Positions 6,717 through 14,197 are shown, counted from the first letter of the stretch. The stretch: 17,485 nucleotides of DNA from Eubacterium sp. (GCA_022776205.1 JALFIK010000142.1:1-17485); one strand, 5' to 3'. Program-made: numbers and translations. The notes: generated by a model not told the origin, from the letters alone.

Positions 6717-8516
6717 CTATTTTCCTCCGTGTATGCTTTCCGGCAATGCATATTTTTTACTGAGTTCCATATATTCCTGGCGAAACTCTTCGCTGTTCTC
6801 TTCTTTAAGTATATCAAGATATTCATGAGTGTCAAATCCGCCTTCTTCTATCTGTAAAAGGCAAACAGCAATATTAGAGCAATGGTCCGCAACCCTCTCG
6901 AAGTTTGTGGAAATGTCTGAAAGAATAAATCCAAGTTCAATCGTACACCTTCCACCTCTGAGACGATCAATATGTCTATGTTTTTCCTCAATATTCAGGG
7001 AATCTACCACCTGTTCTAATGGCTCCACCTCACGAGCAAGGGCCAGATCGCCCGTCTCAAACGACATGACTGCTCTGTCCACAATATCTTTAATCGCATC
7101 AGAGAAAATTTTCAGTTCTTCTTTCGCCTTCTGAGAAAAATGCAGATTCTTCTTTTGCATCTCCTCCACAGCCTGCTTGATATTTACTGCATGGTCAGAA
7201 ATTCGCTCAAAATCGCCAATACAGTGAAGAATGACCGATGCGGTGCGGCTCTCTTTCCGGGACAGATCCTTACTGCTCAATTTTACCAGATAGGACCCAA
7301 GAGCATCCTCATACTGATCAACCTGATCCTCGAGTTTTTCCACTTTTGAGGCCATGTTTTCCTCATAATTATCCATGAGATCAATGGCAAGGGAAATTGC
7401 TTTCTGCGCTTTTTTTGCCATTTTTACTGCAACGATCTTACACTCATCTATAGCAAAACCAGGCTTGTCCAGGAAACGCTCATCCAGTCTTGCAAAAACC
7501 GGAAGCTTCTCGTCTTCTTGCATTCCTTCCACTTCGGTTTCTTTATCCGGAATTGCAAGAATCGCAAGTTTTTCAAGAAGATTTGCAAACGGGAACAGTA
7601 AAATTGTTGCGCCAATATTAAATAAACTGTGAACAATGGCAATCCCGGCCGGCGTTGCTGCCGTTGCCAGAAAACTGAAATGCACAAATCCATTCAGGGC
7701 ATAGAAAACTACCATGAAAATGATGGTGCCGGTCATATTAAAGAGAAGATGAACTGCCGCTGCTCTTTTTGCATTTTTGCTTGTACCGATACTGGAAATA
7801 ATGGCCGTGATACAGGTTCCGATATTCTGACCCATAATAATTGGAATCGCTGTTCCGAAATTCACCGCGCCGGTCGCACAAAGTGCCTGTAGAATACCGA
7901 CAGATGCGGAAGAGCTCTGAATCACTGCGGTGAGAACTGTTCCGGCAAGTAAGCCAAGAACAGGATTGGAAAACATTGTGAGAATACCGGTAAATTTCTC
8001 ATTGTCCGCCAGCGGTTTTACGGCACCGCTCATCGTCTCCATTCCAAACATCAGAATGGAAAATCCAATGAAAATACTGCCGATATCTTTCTTTTTATCA
8101 TCTTTGGAAAACATGATCAGACCCACGCCGATCATGGCAAGAATCGGAGAAAAAGAAGATGGCTTTAACATCTGAAGGATAAAGTTACTCCCTTTGATTC
8201 CCGTAAGACTTAAAAGCCAGGATGTGATCGTTGTGCCCACATTGGCACCCATAATAATTCCGACTGCCTGATTTAATTTCATGATGCCGGAATTTACAAA
8301 ACCGACAACCATAACCGTTGTCGCAGAAGAGGACTGGATAACCGCCGTCACTCCGGCACCCAGTAACACTGCCATAATTCTTTTTGAAGTCAGTTTTTCA
8401 AGAAGCCGCTCCATCCGGCCTCCAGACAGTTTGGACAGTCCCTGTCCCATGGCATCCATACCGTATAAGAATAGTGCCAGTCCTCCTATCATTGTCAATA
8501 CACCGAAAATATTCAT
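6717..8516 (-). CDS. Na+/phosphate cotransporter with C-terminal PhoU-like domain
   Basis: A 599-residue protein of the Na/Pi-cotransporter (NptA/YjbB, PF02690-type) family. The membrane part (1-about 325) holds two inverted repeats, each with the signature QSSSA (61-65 and 200-204), followed by GANVGTT (90-96) and GQNIGTC (229-235). The cytoplasmic tail (about 350-590) is alpha-helical and PhoU-like, with ERISDHA and ERVADHC motifs. It is likely to move phosphate coupled to sodium; in the family the PhoU tail is thought to regulate flux. Direction (uptake or efflux) cannot be decided from sequence. It has its own Pho-type promoter and is cotranscribed with phoP-phoR. The start ATG at 8516 has GGGAGA upstream. 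Confidence 0.93.
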   Translation of the reverse strand: MNIFGVLTMIGGLALFLYGMDAMGQGLSKLSGGRMERLLEKLTSKRIMAVLLGAGVTAVIQSSSATTVMVVGFVNSGIMKLNQAVGIIMGANVGTTITSWLLSLTGIKGSNFILQMLKPSSFSPILAMIGVGLIMFSKDDKKKDIGSIFIGFSILMFGMETMSGAVKPLADNEKFTGILTMFSNPVLGLLAGTVLTAVIQSSSASVGILQALCATGAVNFGTAIPIIMGQNIGTCITAIISSIGTSKNAKRAAAVHLLFNMTGTIIFMVVFYALNGFVHFSFLATAATPAGIAIVHSLFNIGATILLFPFANLLEKLAILAIPDKETEVEGMQEDEKLPVFARLDERFLDKPGFAIDECKIVAVKMAKKAQKAISLAIDLMDNYEENMASKVEKLEDQVDQYEDALGSYLVKLSSKDLSRKESRTASVILHCIGDFERISDHAVNIKQAVEEMQKKNLHFSQKAKEELKIFSDAIKDIVDRAVMSFETGDLALAREVEPLEQVVDSLNIEEKHRHIDRLRGGRCTIELGFILSDISTNFERVADHCSNIAVCLLQIEEGGFDTHEYLDILKEENSEEFRQEYMELSKKYALPESIHGGK

Positions 8517-8553
8517 AGTATTCTCCCTTCCCGTTTACATAATTCATACTTAT

Positions 8554-8578
8554 AATTTACGTTTTCATGACGTAAATT
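8554..8578. repeat. 8-bp inverted repeat in the nptA promoter/leader
   Basis: AATTTACG (8554-8561) and CGTAAATT (8571-8578) are perfect reverse complements around a 9-base centre. It lies just downstream of the -10 and spans the expected transcription start near 8573. It could be an operator, or a further pair of half-sites resembling the TTTACA element. pstS has no equivalent. Confidence 0.4.
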
Positions 8579-8579
8579 T

Positions 8580-8634
8580 ACATTATCATATATATGTAAA
8601 ATCCAAAGAGAGTACTATGTAAAATCTATGTAAA
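8580..8634 (-). promoter_or_regulatory. PhoP-box promoter of nptA-phoP-phoR
   Basis: Minus-strand TTTACA occurs at 8629-8634, 8618-8623 (11-base period) and 8595-8600 (23 bases further). TTTGGA (8602-8607) lies 16 bases from a -10-like TAATGT (8580-8585), overlapping GATAAT. Repeats of a TT(A/T)ACA hexamer at 11-base intervals are the known PhoP box of Firmicutes. The poor -35 fits an activator-dependent promoter. Exactly the same arrangement precedes pstS. Confidence 0.75.
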
Positions 8635-8647
8635 GTGTCGAGTTATT

Positions 8648-9289
8648 TTATTCCCGTTCGCCGGTTATGGAGAAAATTACCCATTCTGCGATATTGGTCG
8701 CATGATCACCGATTCGCTCAAAATACTTGGTCACCATGAGAATATCCACTGCCTGCTCTCCCTCGTCGGCATGACTTCTTATCATCTCAACGAGTTCTTT
8801 TTTTATTTTCTCAAATAATTCATCCACTACATCATCGTGGGCAATTACTTTTTCTGCCTTATCCAGATCTTTATCCACATAGGCTTCCAGACTCTGGATG
8901 AGCATAACCATAGTCTCCTTTGCCATTTCCTCAATATGGTCAAACTGTTTTACATAAGGCTTTTTGCAAAGTACCATGGCAAGTTCGGAAATATCCGCCG
9001 CATGATCACCGATTCGCTCCATATCTGTTACCATTTTAAGAGCTGCAGATATATTCCTTAAATCTTTTGCCACCGGCTGCTGCTGAAGCAAAAGGCGAAT
9101 ACACAAATCTTCAATCTTCCTTTCCGCCCTGTCAATCTCTCCGTCGCCGGCAGCAACCTGACGAGCCAGTTCCTCATCCTGCCTGATCAGCGCATTTACC
9201 GCCTTACTGATAGATTCCTCAACCATAGTACCCATATCGATCATATCTTTGTTAAGCTGTGCCAGCTGTTCGTCAAAATGGCTTCGCAT
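8648..9289 (-). CDS. phoU: Phosphate transport accessory/signalling protein PhoU
   Basis: A cytoplasmic helical protein of 213 residues linking the PstSCAB transporter to the PhoR kinase and damping phosphate uptake when phosphate is ample. Two tandem three-helix PhoU repeats are evident, with metal-binding motifs ERIGDHA at 91-97 and 191-197. The ATG at 9289 is chosen because it lies one base past the pstB stop and ten bases from GGGGAGG. An in-frame TTG three codons earlier has no room for a ribosome site. It starts MRSHFDEQL, like typical PhoU. Last gene of the pst operon; no terminator is visible before the nptA promoter, so some read-through is likely. Confidence 0.95.
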   Translation of the reverse strand: MRSHFDEQLAQLNKDMIDMGTMVEESISKAVNALIRQDEELARQVAAGDGEIDRAERKIEDLCIRLLLQQQPVAKDLRNISAALKMVTDMERIGDHAADISELAMVLCKKPYVKQFDHIEEMAKETMVMLIQSLEAYVDKDLDKAEKVIAHDDVVDELFEKIKKELVEMIRSHADEGEQAVDILMVTKYFERIGDHATNIAEWVIFSITGERE

Positions 9290-9290
9290 A

Positions 9291-10043
9291 TCATCCAAAC
9301 CTCCCCGTTATATAATCTTCTGTCCGTTTATCCTTCGGCATGGAGAACAGTTCGTCCGTTTTTCCGGTCTCAATAATTTCTCCAAGAAGGAAAAATACTG
9401 TTTTATCTGAAATTCTGGTTGCCTGCTGCATATTGTGGGTAACCATAACAATGGTATAATTCTTCTTTAACTCCTGGGCAAGCTCCTCAATCTTTATTGT
9501 AGAAATCGGATCCAGGGCAGATGTCGGTTCGTCCATCAAAAGAACTTCCGGTTTTACTGCCAGTGCCCGGGCAATGCAAAGACGCTGCTGCTGTCCACCG
9601 GACAAACCAAGAGCACTTTTTTTCAGACGGTCCTTTAATTCATCCCAGATTGCCGCACCCCGTAAGGCTTCTTCCACAATCTGATCAAGCTTTGCCTTAC
9701 TGCGGATTCCGTGGGTCCTTGGTCCGTAAGCGATATTATCATAAACACTCATCGGAAATGGATTTGGTTTCTGAAATACCATTCCGACATTTTTCCGAAG
9801 AAGATTTACATCCATATCCCGATAAATATCCGTTCCGTCAAGCTCCACCTTTCCTGTAATCTTGCAGCCCTCCACCAGGTCATTCATCCGGTTTAATGAT
9901 TTTAACAGTGTGGATTTCCCACATCCCGACGGACCGATAAATGCTGTAATTTCTTTTTCCTGTATATTTAAATTAATATCTTTTAACGCATGAAACTGAC
10001 CATAATATAAATTCAGGTCTTTGATTGTCATCTTATTTTTCAA
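9291..10043 (-). CDS. pstB: Phosphate ABC transporter ATP-binding protein PstB
   Basis: The cytoplasmic ATPase of the high-affinity phosphate importer, 250 residues as expected. It has Walker A GPSGCGKST (37-45), Q-loop Gln91, signature LSGGQ (147-151), Walker B VLLMDEP (167-173) with catalytic Glu172, and the H-loop His in MVTHNMQQ. The family-typical QKPNPFPMSVYDN segment is present. The start is taken as TTG at 10043: AGGA lies seven bases upstream and the length then matches the family, whereas the ATG at 10031 has no ribosome site. A 57-base purine-rich, A-rich spacer separates it from pstA; the end overlaps the phoU ribosome site. Confidence 0.96.
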   Translation of the reverse strand: MKNKMTIKDLNLYYGQFHALKDINLNIQEKEITAFIGPSGCGKSTLLKSLNRMNDLVEGCKITGKVELDGTDIYRDMDVNLLRKNVGMVFQKPNPFPMSVYDNIAYGPRTHGIRSKAKLDQIVEEALRGAAIWDELKDRLKKSALGLSGGQQQRLCIARALAVKPEVLLMDEPTSALDPISTIKIEELAQELKKNYTIVMVTHNMQQATRISDKTVFFLLGEIIETGKTDELFSMPKDKRTEDYITGRFG

Positions 10044-10100
10044 GAAGTTTTCCTGCCTTTCTGTTAGTTTTTCTTTTTCTTTTTGTTTTATGCCCTTTCT

Positions 10101-11024
10101 CTATGCCTTTGCTATTTTCTTTGCGATCAGTGAGGATAAACCATTGATCAAAATCACAAGGAGCAGGAGAATTACTGCTGTGGCATAAGCCTGATTTACA
10201 TGAAGTCCTTCATTTGCCAGAAGATACATATGTACCGCCAGAGTACGACCGGAAGAAAATGCACTCGATGGAATTGATGCCACCGTACCCGCTGTATAGA
10301 TCAGTGCTGCCGTTTCTCCAACAATTCTTCCCGTAGCAAGAATCACACCGGAAAGGATGCCGGGAACTGCTGCCGGAAGAACAATGCGAAAAATTGTCCG
10401 TAATTTTCCTGCTCCAAGGCCAAAACTGCCTTCCCGGTAAGAATCCGGCACAGCAAGTAGTGCTTCTTCTGTTGTTCGAAGAATCACCGGCAAAATCATA
10501 ATTGCCAGTGTAAACGATCCGGCAAGAACGGAAAATTTCCATTTTAATGCCGTAACAAAAAATAACATGCCGAACAAACCATATACAATCGACGGGATTC
10601 CTGTCAGTGTTTCTGCCGTCAGACGAATTATTTTTACCAGTTTATTCCCTTTTTTGGCGTATTCCACAAGATAAATTGCTGAGCCAATACCAAAAGGAAC
10701 CGCTAAAAGCAGAGCGATTGCCGCAATAATTACCGTATTAATCAGCGCCGGAACGACGGACGCATTATCCGAGGTGTATGTCCAGGAAAATAGTTCGCTG
10801 TTTAAATAAGGTACGCCGTTTATTAAAATATACGCAATCAGATAGATCAATGCCGCAATTGTCGCTGCTGCAGACAGCACAACCAGTAGCATGACGAAAA
10901 AAGAACCAGGCGATCTCCGATATGATTTCAGGCGGTCTTTTAAAGTAAGACGGTTCATCGGGCGCTCCCCGGCCATAATTTCCGGTTCCTGAGCTACTTC
11001 CATGTTAACTATTTTTTCTGCCAT
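10101..11024 (-). CDS. pstA: Phosphate ABC transporter permease PstA
   Basis: An integral membrane permease of 307 residues pairing with PstC. After a hydrophilic N-terminal tail of about 40 residues, roughly six membrane segments follow. The cytoplasmic EAA loop, contacting PstB, reads AVPDSYREGSFGLGAGKLRTIF and continues into VLPAAVPGILSGV. The ATG at 11024 has GAGG six bases upstream. A GTG at 11036 overlapping the pstC stop is in frame, but sits directly on the AGGAG and is less likely. The gene follows pstC with a nine-base gap. Confidence 0.95.
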   Translation of the reverse strand: MAEKIVNMEVAQEPEIMAGERPMNRLTLKDRLKSYRRSPGSFFVMLLVVLSAAATIAALIYLIAYILINGVPYLNSELFSWTYTSDNASVVPALINTVIIAAIALLLAVPFGIGSAIYLVEYAKKGNKLVKIIRLTAETLTGIPSIVYGLFGMLFFVTALKWKFSVLAGSFTLAIMILPVILRTTEEALLAVPDSYREGSFGLGAGKLRTIFRIVLPAAVPGILSGVILATGRIVGETAALIYTAGTVASIPSSAFSSGRTLAVHMYLLANEGLHVNQAYATAVILLLLVILINGLSSLIAKKIAKA

Positions 11025-11032
11025 ATCAATCC

Positions 11033-11887
11033 TCACTCCTTTTCCGAATGCATTTTTACCAGGGAGAAGGAAAGGTTAATGATCAGAATGAATACAAAGA
11101 GTACTACACCCGTTGCAATCAGAGCCTCTCTGTGGAGACCTTCCGCATATCCCATCTCAATTACTATGTTTGCTGTCAGTGTACGAATCCCCTTAAAAAT
11201 ACCTGCAGGCATCCTTGCCTGATTTCCTGCTACCATAATTACTGCCATGGTTTCTCCGATCGCACGGCCGATTCCTAAAATAACTCCTGCCATGATGCCG
11301 GACTTTGCCGCCGGTAAAACCGTTCGGAATATGCTGCGCTCATGGGTTGCTCCCAATGCCAGAGAGCCCTCATAATAGCTCTGCGGTACAGCACGGATGG
11401 CACTTTCCGATACCCCGATAATCGTTGGAAGAATCATCAGTCCCAGAAGGATGGAAGCTGCCAGAATACTGCTTCCCGTTCCCCCAAAATAGTAACGAAT
11501 CGCCGGCACGATTACGACCATACCAAAAAAACCGTAAACAACTGACGGAATTCCCGCCAGAAGATCCACTGCCGGTTTAATCAATTTATATATTTTCTCC
11601 GGGCAGTACCAGGCCATAAATACTGCTGTGAGCAGTCCGATGGGAACACCGATGATGATCGCTCCTGCGGTGACATAAATACTTCCCATAATCATTGGAA
11701 AAATACCATATATATCATTGCCCGGTTTCCACGCTTTGCCAAAAAGGAAATCGGCAAAGCCGATTTCCTTCATAGCAGGTATTCCATTTGCAAATAGAAA
11801 CACACATATTAATGCAACAGCGAGGATTGAGACACAGGCAGCGAGGAGAAAGATGACTTCCATTATTTTTTCTTTAGATTTTGCCAT
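11033..11887 (-). CDS. pstC: Phosphate ABC transporter permease PstC
   Basis: A 284-residue permease with about six membrane segments, forming the channel with PstA. The EAA loop reads AVPQSYYEGSLALGATHERSIF, followed by VLPAAKSGIMAGVILGIGRAIGET, typical of PstC. The ATG at 11887 follows GGAG by nine bases, and the gene lies 13 bases after pstS. Codons 40-48 form a perfect 12-bp hairpin followed by a T-run (11739-11770), which may act as an internal attenuator. The protein is otherwise ordinary and complete. Confidence 0.95.
   Translation of the reverse strand: MAKSKEKIMEVIFLLAACVSILAVALICVFLFANGIPAMKEIGFADFLFGKAWKPGNDIYGIFPMIMGSIYVTAGAIIIGVPIGLLTAVFMAWYCPEKIYKLIKPAVDLLAGIPSVVYGFFGMVVIVPAIRYYFGGTGSSILAASILLGLMILPTIIGVSESAIRAVPQSYYEGSLALGATHERSIFRTVLPAAKSGIMAGVILGIGRAIGETMAVIMVAGNQARMPAGIFKGIRTLTANIVIEMGYAEGLHREALIATGVVLFVFILIINLSFSLVKMHSEKE
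11739..11770 (-). terminator. Terminator-like hairpin inside pstC
   Basis: On the minus strand AAGGAAATCGGC, loop TTT, GCCGATTTCCTT is a perfect 12-bp stem, with TTT directly after it; together with the stem end this gives a run of five T. It encodes residues 40-48 (KEIGFADFL), so it is read through by translating ribosomes. It could lower transcription beyond pstS when translation lags. The function is inferred from structure only. Confidence 0.4.
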
Positions 11888-11900
11888 GTCTCAAATCTCC

Positions 11901-12785
11901 TTATTTTGTAATATCACTCCAGGATGTTGTCTCACCGGTAAAAATGGATTTTACCTGTTCAGAACTAAGTTCATCCACGGAATTTTCATTATTTACCACA
12001 ACAGCGATACCGTCCTGTGCGATTGTCTTTGCTTCCACACCCTGAGCAGTCTCATCATCCTTTAATTCTCTCGATGCCATTCCGATATCGTAAGAACCAT
12101 CAACGGTAGAAGAAACACCGGTTGTGGAATCTGTCGTCTGTAACTCAACCTTTACGTTTGAATTTACTTTGCCGTAAGCTTCGATTAATTTTTCCATAAC
12201 AGGAGATACAGAAGAAGATCCACCTACAACAATTTTGCCTGTCGCATCTGTAGCTGCATATGCAGGAGCGGCATCGTCTATGGAAATGTATCCGTTATCT
12301 TTGATAATCTGCTGTCCCTCGGAGCTCATGATGTAACTTATAAAATCATTTGCAGCATCATTTGCTTTCTTTCCAAGAACAATATTAAATGGTCTTACGA
12401 TCTTGTAATTTCCTGCCTTTACGTTATCAACGGAAGCCTCTGCTCCATCAATCTTCACGGCTTTTACCGTATCGTTTAAAGAACCGAGGGAAATGTAACC
12501 GATACCGTTTACATCGTTTGCAACAGAAGACATCATTACGGAAGTACTATTTGTAATACTTGCCTCATCGGTTGTCTTATCAACCTTTTCTCCGTTTTCC
12601 TCTTCCTGAATTCCAAATAATTCAATAAAAGCTCCTCTGGTACCTGATCCGTCTTCCCTGGAGATTACTGTGATCGTATCATCTGCATTGCTTTCTTTTG
12701 CTCCGTCTTCGGCTTTCTGTCCGCATCCGGTAAGCATGGTAAGTGACATTGCCAGAACTAAGGCTGCACTGATAAATTTCTTCAT
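11901..12785 (-). CDS. pstS: Phosphate-binding lipoprotein PstS, apparently circularly permuted
   Basis: The extracytoplasmic phosphate receptor of the Pst importer, 294 residues. Residues 1-20 are a lipoprotein signal ending LTGC, lipidated Cys21. The segment usually in the middle of PstS, VISREDGSGTRGAF (40-53), comes first, followed by the usual C-terminal part (GYISLGSL, then EGQQIIKDNGYI near 156-167). Only then, after a linker (about 168-183), does the usual N-terminal part appear: VVGGSSSVSPVMEKLIEAY (186-204), DSTTGVSS, DIGMASREL (233-241), and VKSIFTGETTSWSDI at the very end. Both phosphate-contact loops are kept. The ATG at 12785 is chosen for AAGGAAGGA eight bases upstream and the signal peptide; upstream in-frame codons run through the promoter. 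First gene of pstSCAB-phoU, with PhoP boxes upstream. Confidence 0.93.
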   Translation of the reverse strand: MKKFISAALVLAMSLTMLTGCGQKAEDGAKESNADDTITVISREDGSGTRGAFIELFGIQEEENGEKVDKTTDEASITNSTSVMMSSVANDVNGIGYISLGSLNDTVKAVKIDGAEASVDNVKAGNYKIVRPFNIVLGKKANDAANDFISYIMSSEGQQIIKDNGYISIDDAAPAYAATDATGKIVVGGSSSVSPVMEKLIEAYGKVNSNVKVELQTTDSTTGVSSTVDGSYDIGMASRELKDDETAQGVEAKTIAQDGIAVVVNNENSVDELSSEQVKSIFTGETTSWSDITK

Positions 12786-12841
12786 AACTAAAATCCTTCC
12801 TTCTTGTATGATTTTCTTAAGCTTTCCTTTGCTTCCATTAC

Positions 12842-12896
12842 AGATTACCTTAGCTTTGTAAAGTCCAAAACCCTGCCTGTGTAAAATCATCGTAAA
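12842..12896 (-). promoter_or_regulatory. PhoP-box promoter of the pst operon
   Basis: The minus strand has TTTACG (12891-12896), TTTACA (12880-12885, 11-base period) and TTTACA (12857-12862, 23 bases further). TTTGGA (12864-12869) stands 16 bases from TAATCT (12842-12847). Every spacing equals that in front of nptA. A leader of about 50 bases precedes the pstS ATG. The assignment to the adjacent response regulator follows from the known Firmicutes PhoP box (TT(A/T)ACA repeats, 11-base period). Confidence 0.75.
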
Positions 12897-12915
12897 TTTC
12901 AAAAGAATAATATAA

Positions 12916-12960
12916 AATAGCTGCATTATTTTTATCAAAACATAAAATAATGCAGCTATT
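12916..12960. terminator. Long inverted repeat ending the ttcA-like operon
   Basis: AATAGCTGCATTATTTTT-type arms (12916-12933 and about 12944-12960) pair over roughly 16 bp around an A/T-rich loop. It begins about 13 bases beyond the stop of the ttcA-like gene. On the minus strand it is followed by TTATATTATTC, only a weak T-tract. It most likely separates the upstream operon from the pst promoter. Confidence 0.6.
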
Positions 12961-12973
12961 TATTCGTTTTCAT

Positions 12974-13828
12974 TTAATACGTATCCAAAAAATGATGTTT
13001 CTGTCCGTCCTTTTTATATGCAATGATCGTTTCCAGGTTGACATTTTCCACACTTTTAAAAATATGAGCCTCCACATAAGGATTTGTCTTTTTTAACTCC
13101 CGAATCAGCTTTTTCATTTCCTGACGCTTGGACTGATTTTCTTCATTATTACAGTTCGCACAATCTTCTGTAAATTTACAGGCACACTGAAGGAACTGCA
13201 GATCGTTGTAGTCTCTCCAGGCCTTAATATCATCCTCCCGCACAAGGTACATTGGCCTGATCAGTTCCATTCCCGGAAAATTCGTGCTGTGAAGCTTAGG
13301 CATCATCGTCTGAATCTGCGCTCCATAAAGCATCCCCATAAGAATGGTCTCAATCACATCATCATAATGATGACCCAGCGCAATTTTATTGCAGCCAAGC
13401 TGTCCGGCAAAATTGTAAAGATATCCCCGGCGCATTCTCGCACAAAGATAACAGGGAGATTTTTCAATATGAAACACGGACTCAAAAATATTTGTCTCAA
13501 AAATATGAATCGGGACGTTCAGTTTCCTGGCATTGTCCTCAATCGCTTTCCGGTTTGCCACACTATATCCCGGATCCATTACAAGAAATTTCACTTCAAA
13601 GGGAAATTTATTATGAAGCTTTAATTCCTGAAAAAGTTTTGCCATAAGCATGGAATCTTTTCCACCGGAAATACACACTGCGATCCGGTCTCCCTCTTTT
13701 ACAAGTTCATATTGATTAATCGCCTTCGTAAATTTACACCATATATTTTTCCGGAATTTTTTCCGGATACTTTTTTCCACGCGGTCACATACCGCATTGG
13801 TTGCCTGTCCTTTCATCGTAATATCCAT
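12974..13828 (-). CDS. TtcA-like PP-loop tRNA sulfurtransferase
   Basis: A 284-residue cytoplasmic ATP pyrophosphatase of the TtcA/TtuA type, which activates a tRNA base with ATP and inserts sulfur. The PP-loop SGGKDSM lies at 54-60. The family Cys pair Cys126-x2-Cys129 is followed by RMRRGYLYNFA, and GHHYDD (152-157) is a second conserved element. The C-terminal half has Cys215, Cys217, Cys223 and Cys226, more cysteines than the single third ligand expected for the Fe-S cluster of E. coli TtcA. The target base (2-thiocytidine 32 or another) is unproven. The ATG at 13828 has AAGGA seven bases upstream and follows the small hypothetical gene after three bases. An inverted-repeat terminator follows. 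Confidence 0.85.
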   Translation of the reverse strand: MDITMKGQATNAVCDRVEKSIRKKFRKNIWCKFTKAINQYELVKEGDRIAVCISGGKDSMLMAKLFQELKLHNKFPFEVKFLVMDPGYSVANRKAIEDNARKLNVPIHIFETNIFESVFHIEKSPCYLCARMRRGYLYNFAGQLGCNKIALGHHYDDVIETILMGMLYGAQIQTMMPKLHSTNFPGMELIRPMYLVREDDIKAWRDYNDLQFLQCACKFTEDCANCNNEENQSKRQEMKKLIRELKKTNPYVEAHIFKSVENVNLETIIAYKKDGQKHHFLDTY

Positions 13829-13831
13829 TCT

Positions 13832-14170
13832 CTATTCCTTCCTATATACACAGGAACTGTTCTTCCAGTCAATCGTACGCAGAGAGATTTCCGTTCCATC
13901 GAGCTTAATCTCAATGCTCCAGAGCAAAACATTTTCTTCATCGGAGGAAGTGACCACCAGCAGATCAAAAGGATCAATCATTTCCATCATAAAGCCTGTA
14001 ATTCCAATCACAAAATCATTTAAATCTTCATATTCGTGCAGCGCCTCACAGGAAGGAATTTCGAAAACCTCCGGAAAAAGATCTTCTCCGTCCACCGTCT
14101 TCAAACAATCAATGGATTTGCTGAAAAAAGGCTTCCCCTCTTTACTTGCTTCAATTAATAAGTTATTCAT
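13832..14170 (-). CDS. Small acidic protein of unknown function
   Basis: A 112-residue protein that I do not recognise. It is strongly acidic, with many Glu and Asp, has no signal peptide and no clear membrane segment; a hydrophobic stretch (FVIGITGFMMEMI) near the centre looks like a buried core strand/helix. It ends with an aromatic/basic tail (DWKNSSCVYRKE). Evidence that it is real: GGAGGAGAG sits just before the ATG at 14170, it fills the space between azlD and the ttcA-like gene exactly, and its stop is three bases from the next ATG. Cotranscription with the tRNA sulfurtransferase suggests but does not show a linked role. Confidence 0.75.
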   Translation of the reverse strand: MNNLLIEASKEGKPFFSKSIDCLKTVDGEDLFPEVFEIPSCEALHEYEDLNDFVIGITGFMMEMIDPFDLLVVTSSDEENVLLWSIEIKLDGTEISLRTIDWKNSSCVYRKE

Positions 14171-14197
14171 TTTCTCTCCTCCGCCTTTTTTTATTTA

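Noticed and set aside
10044..10100. A/G-rich 57-base gap between pstA and pstB as a regulatory RNA
   Set aside because: No stem, promoter or conserved motif is visible; it is a purine-rich spacer with the pstB ribosome site at its end.
10210..10542. A 110-codon minus-strand frame inside pstA
   Set aside because: It is out of frame within a complete permease gene, rich in Ser/Arg/Cys as expected of a shadow frame.
12786..12938. N-terminal extension of pstS to 12938
   Set aside because: It would translate the PhoP boxes and promoter and place 51 residues before an ideal lipoprotein signal peptide.
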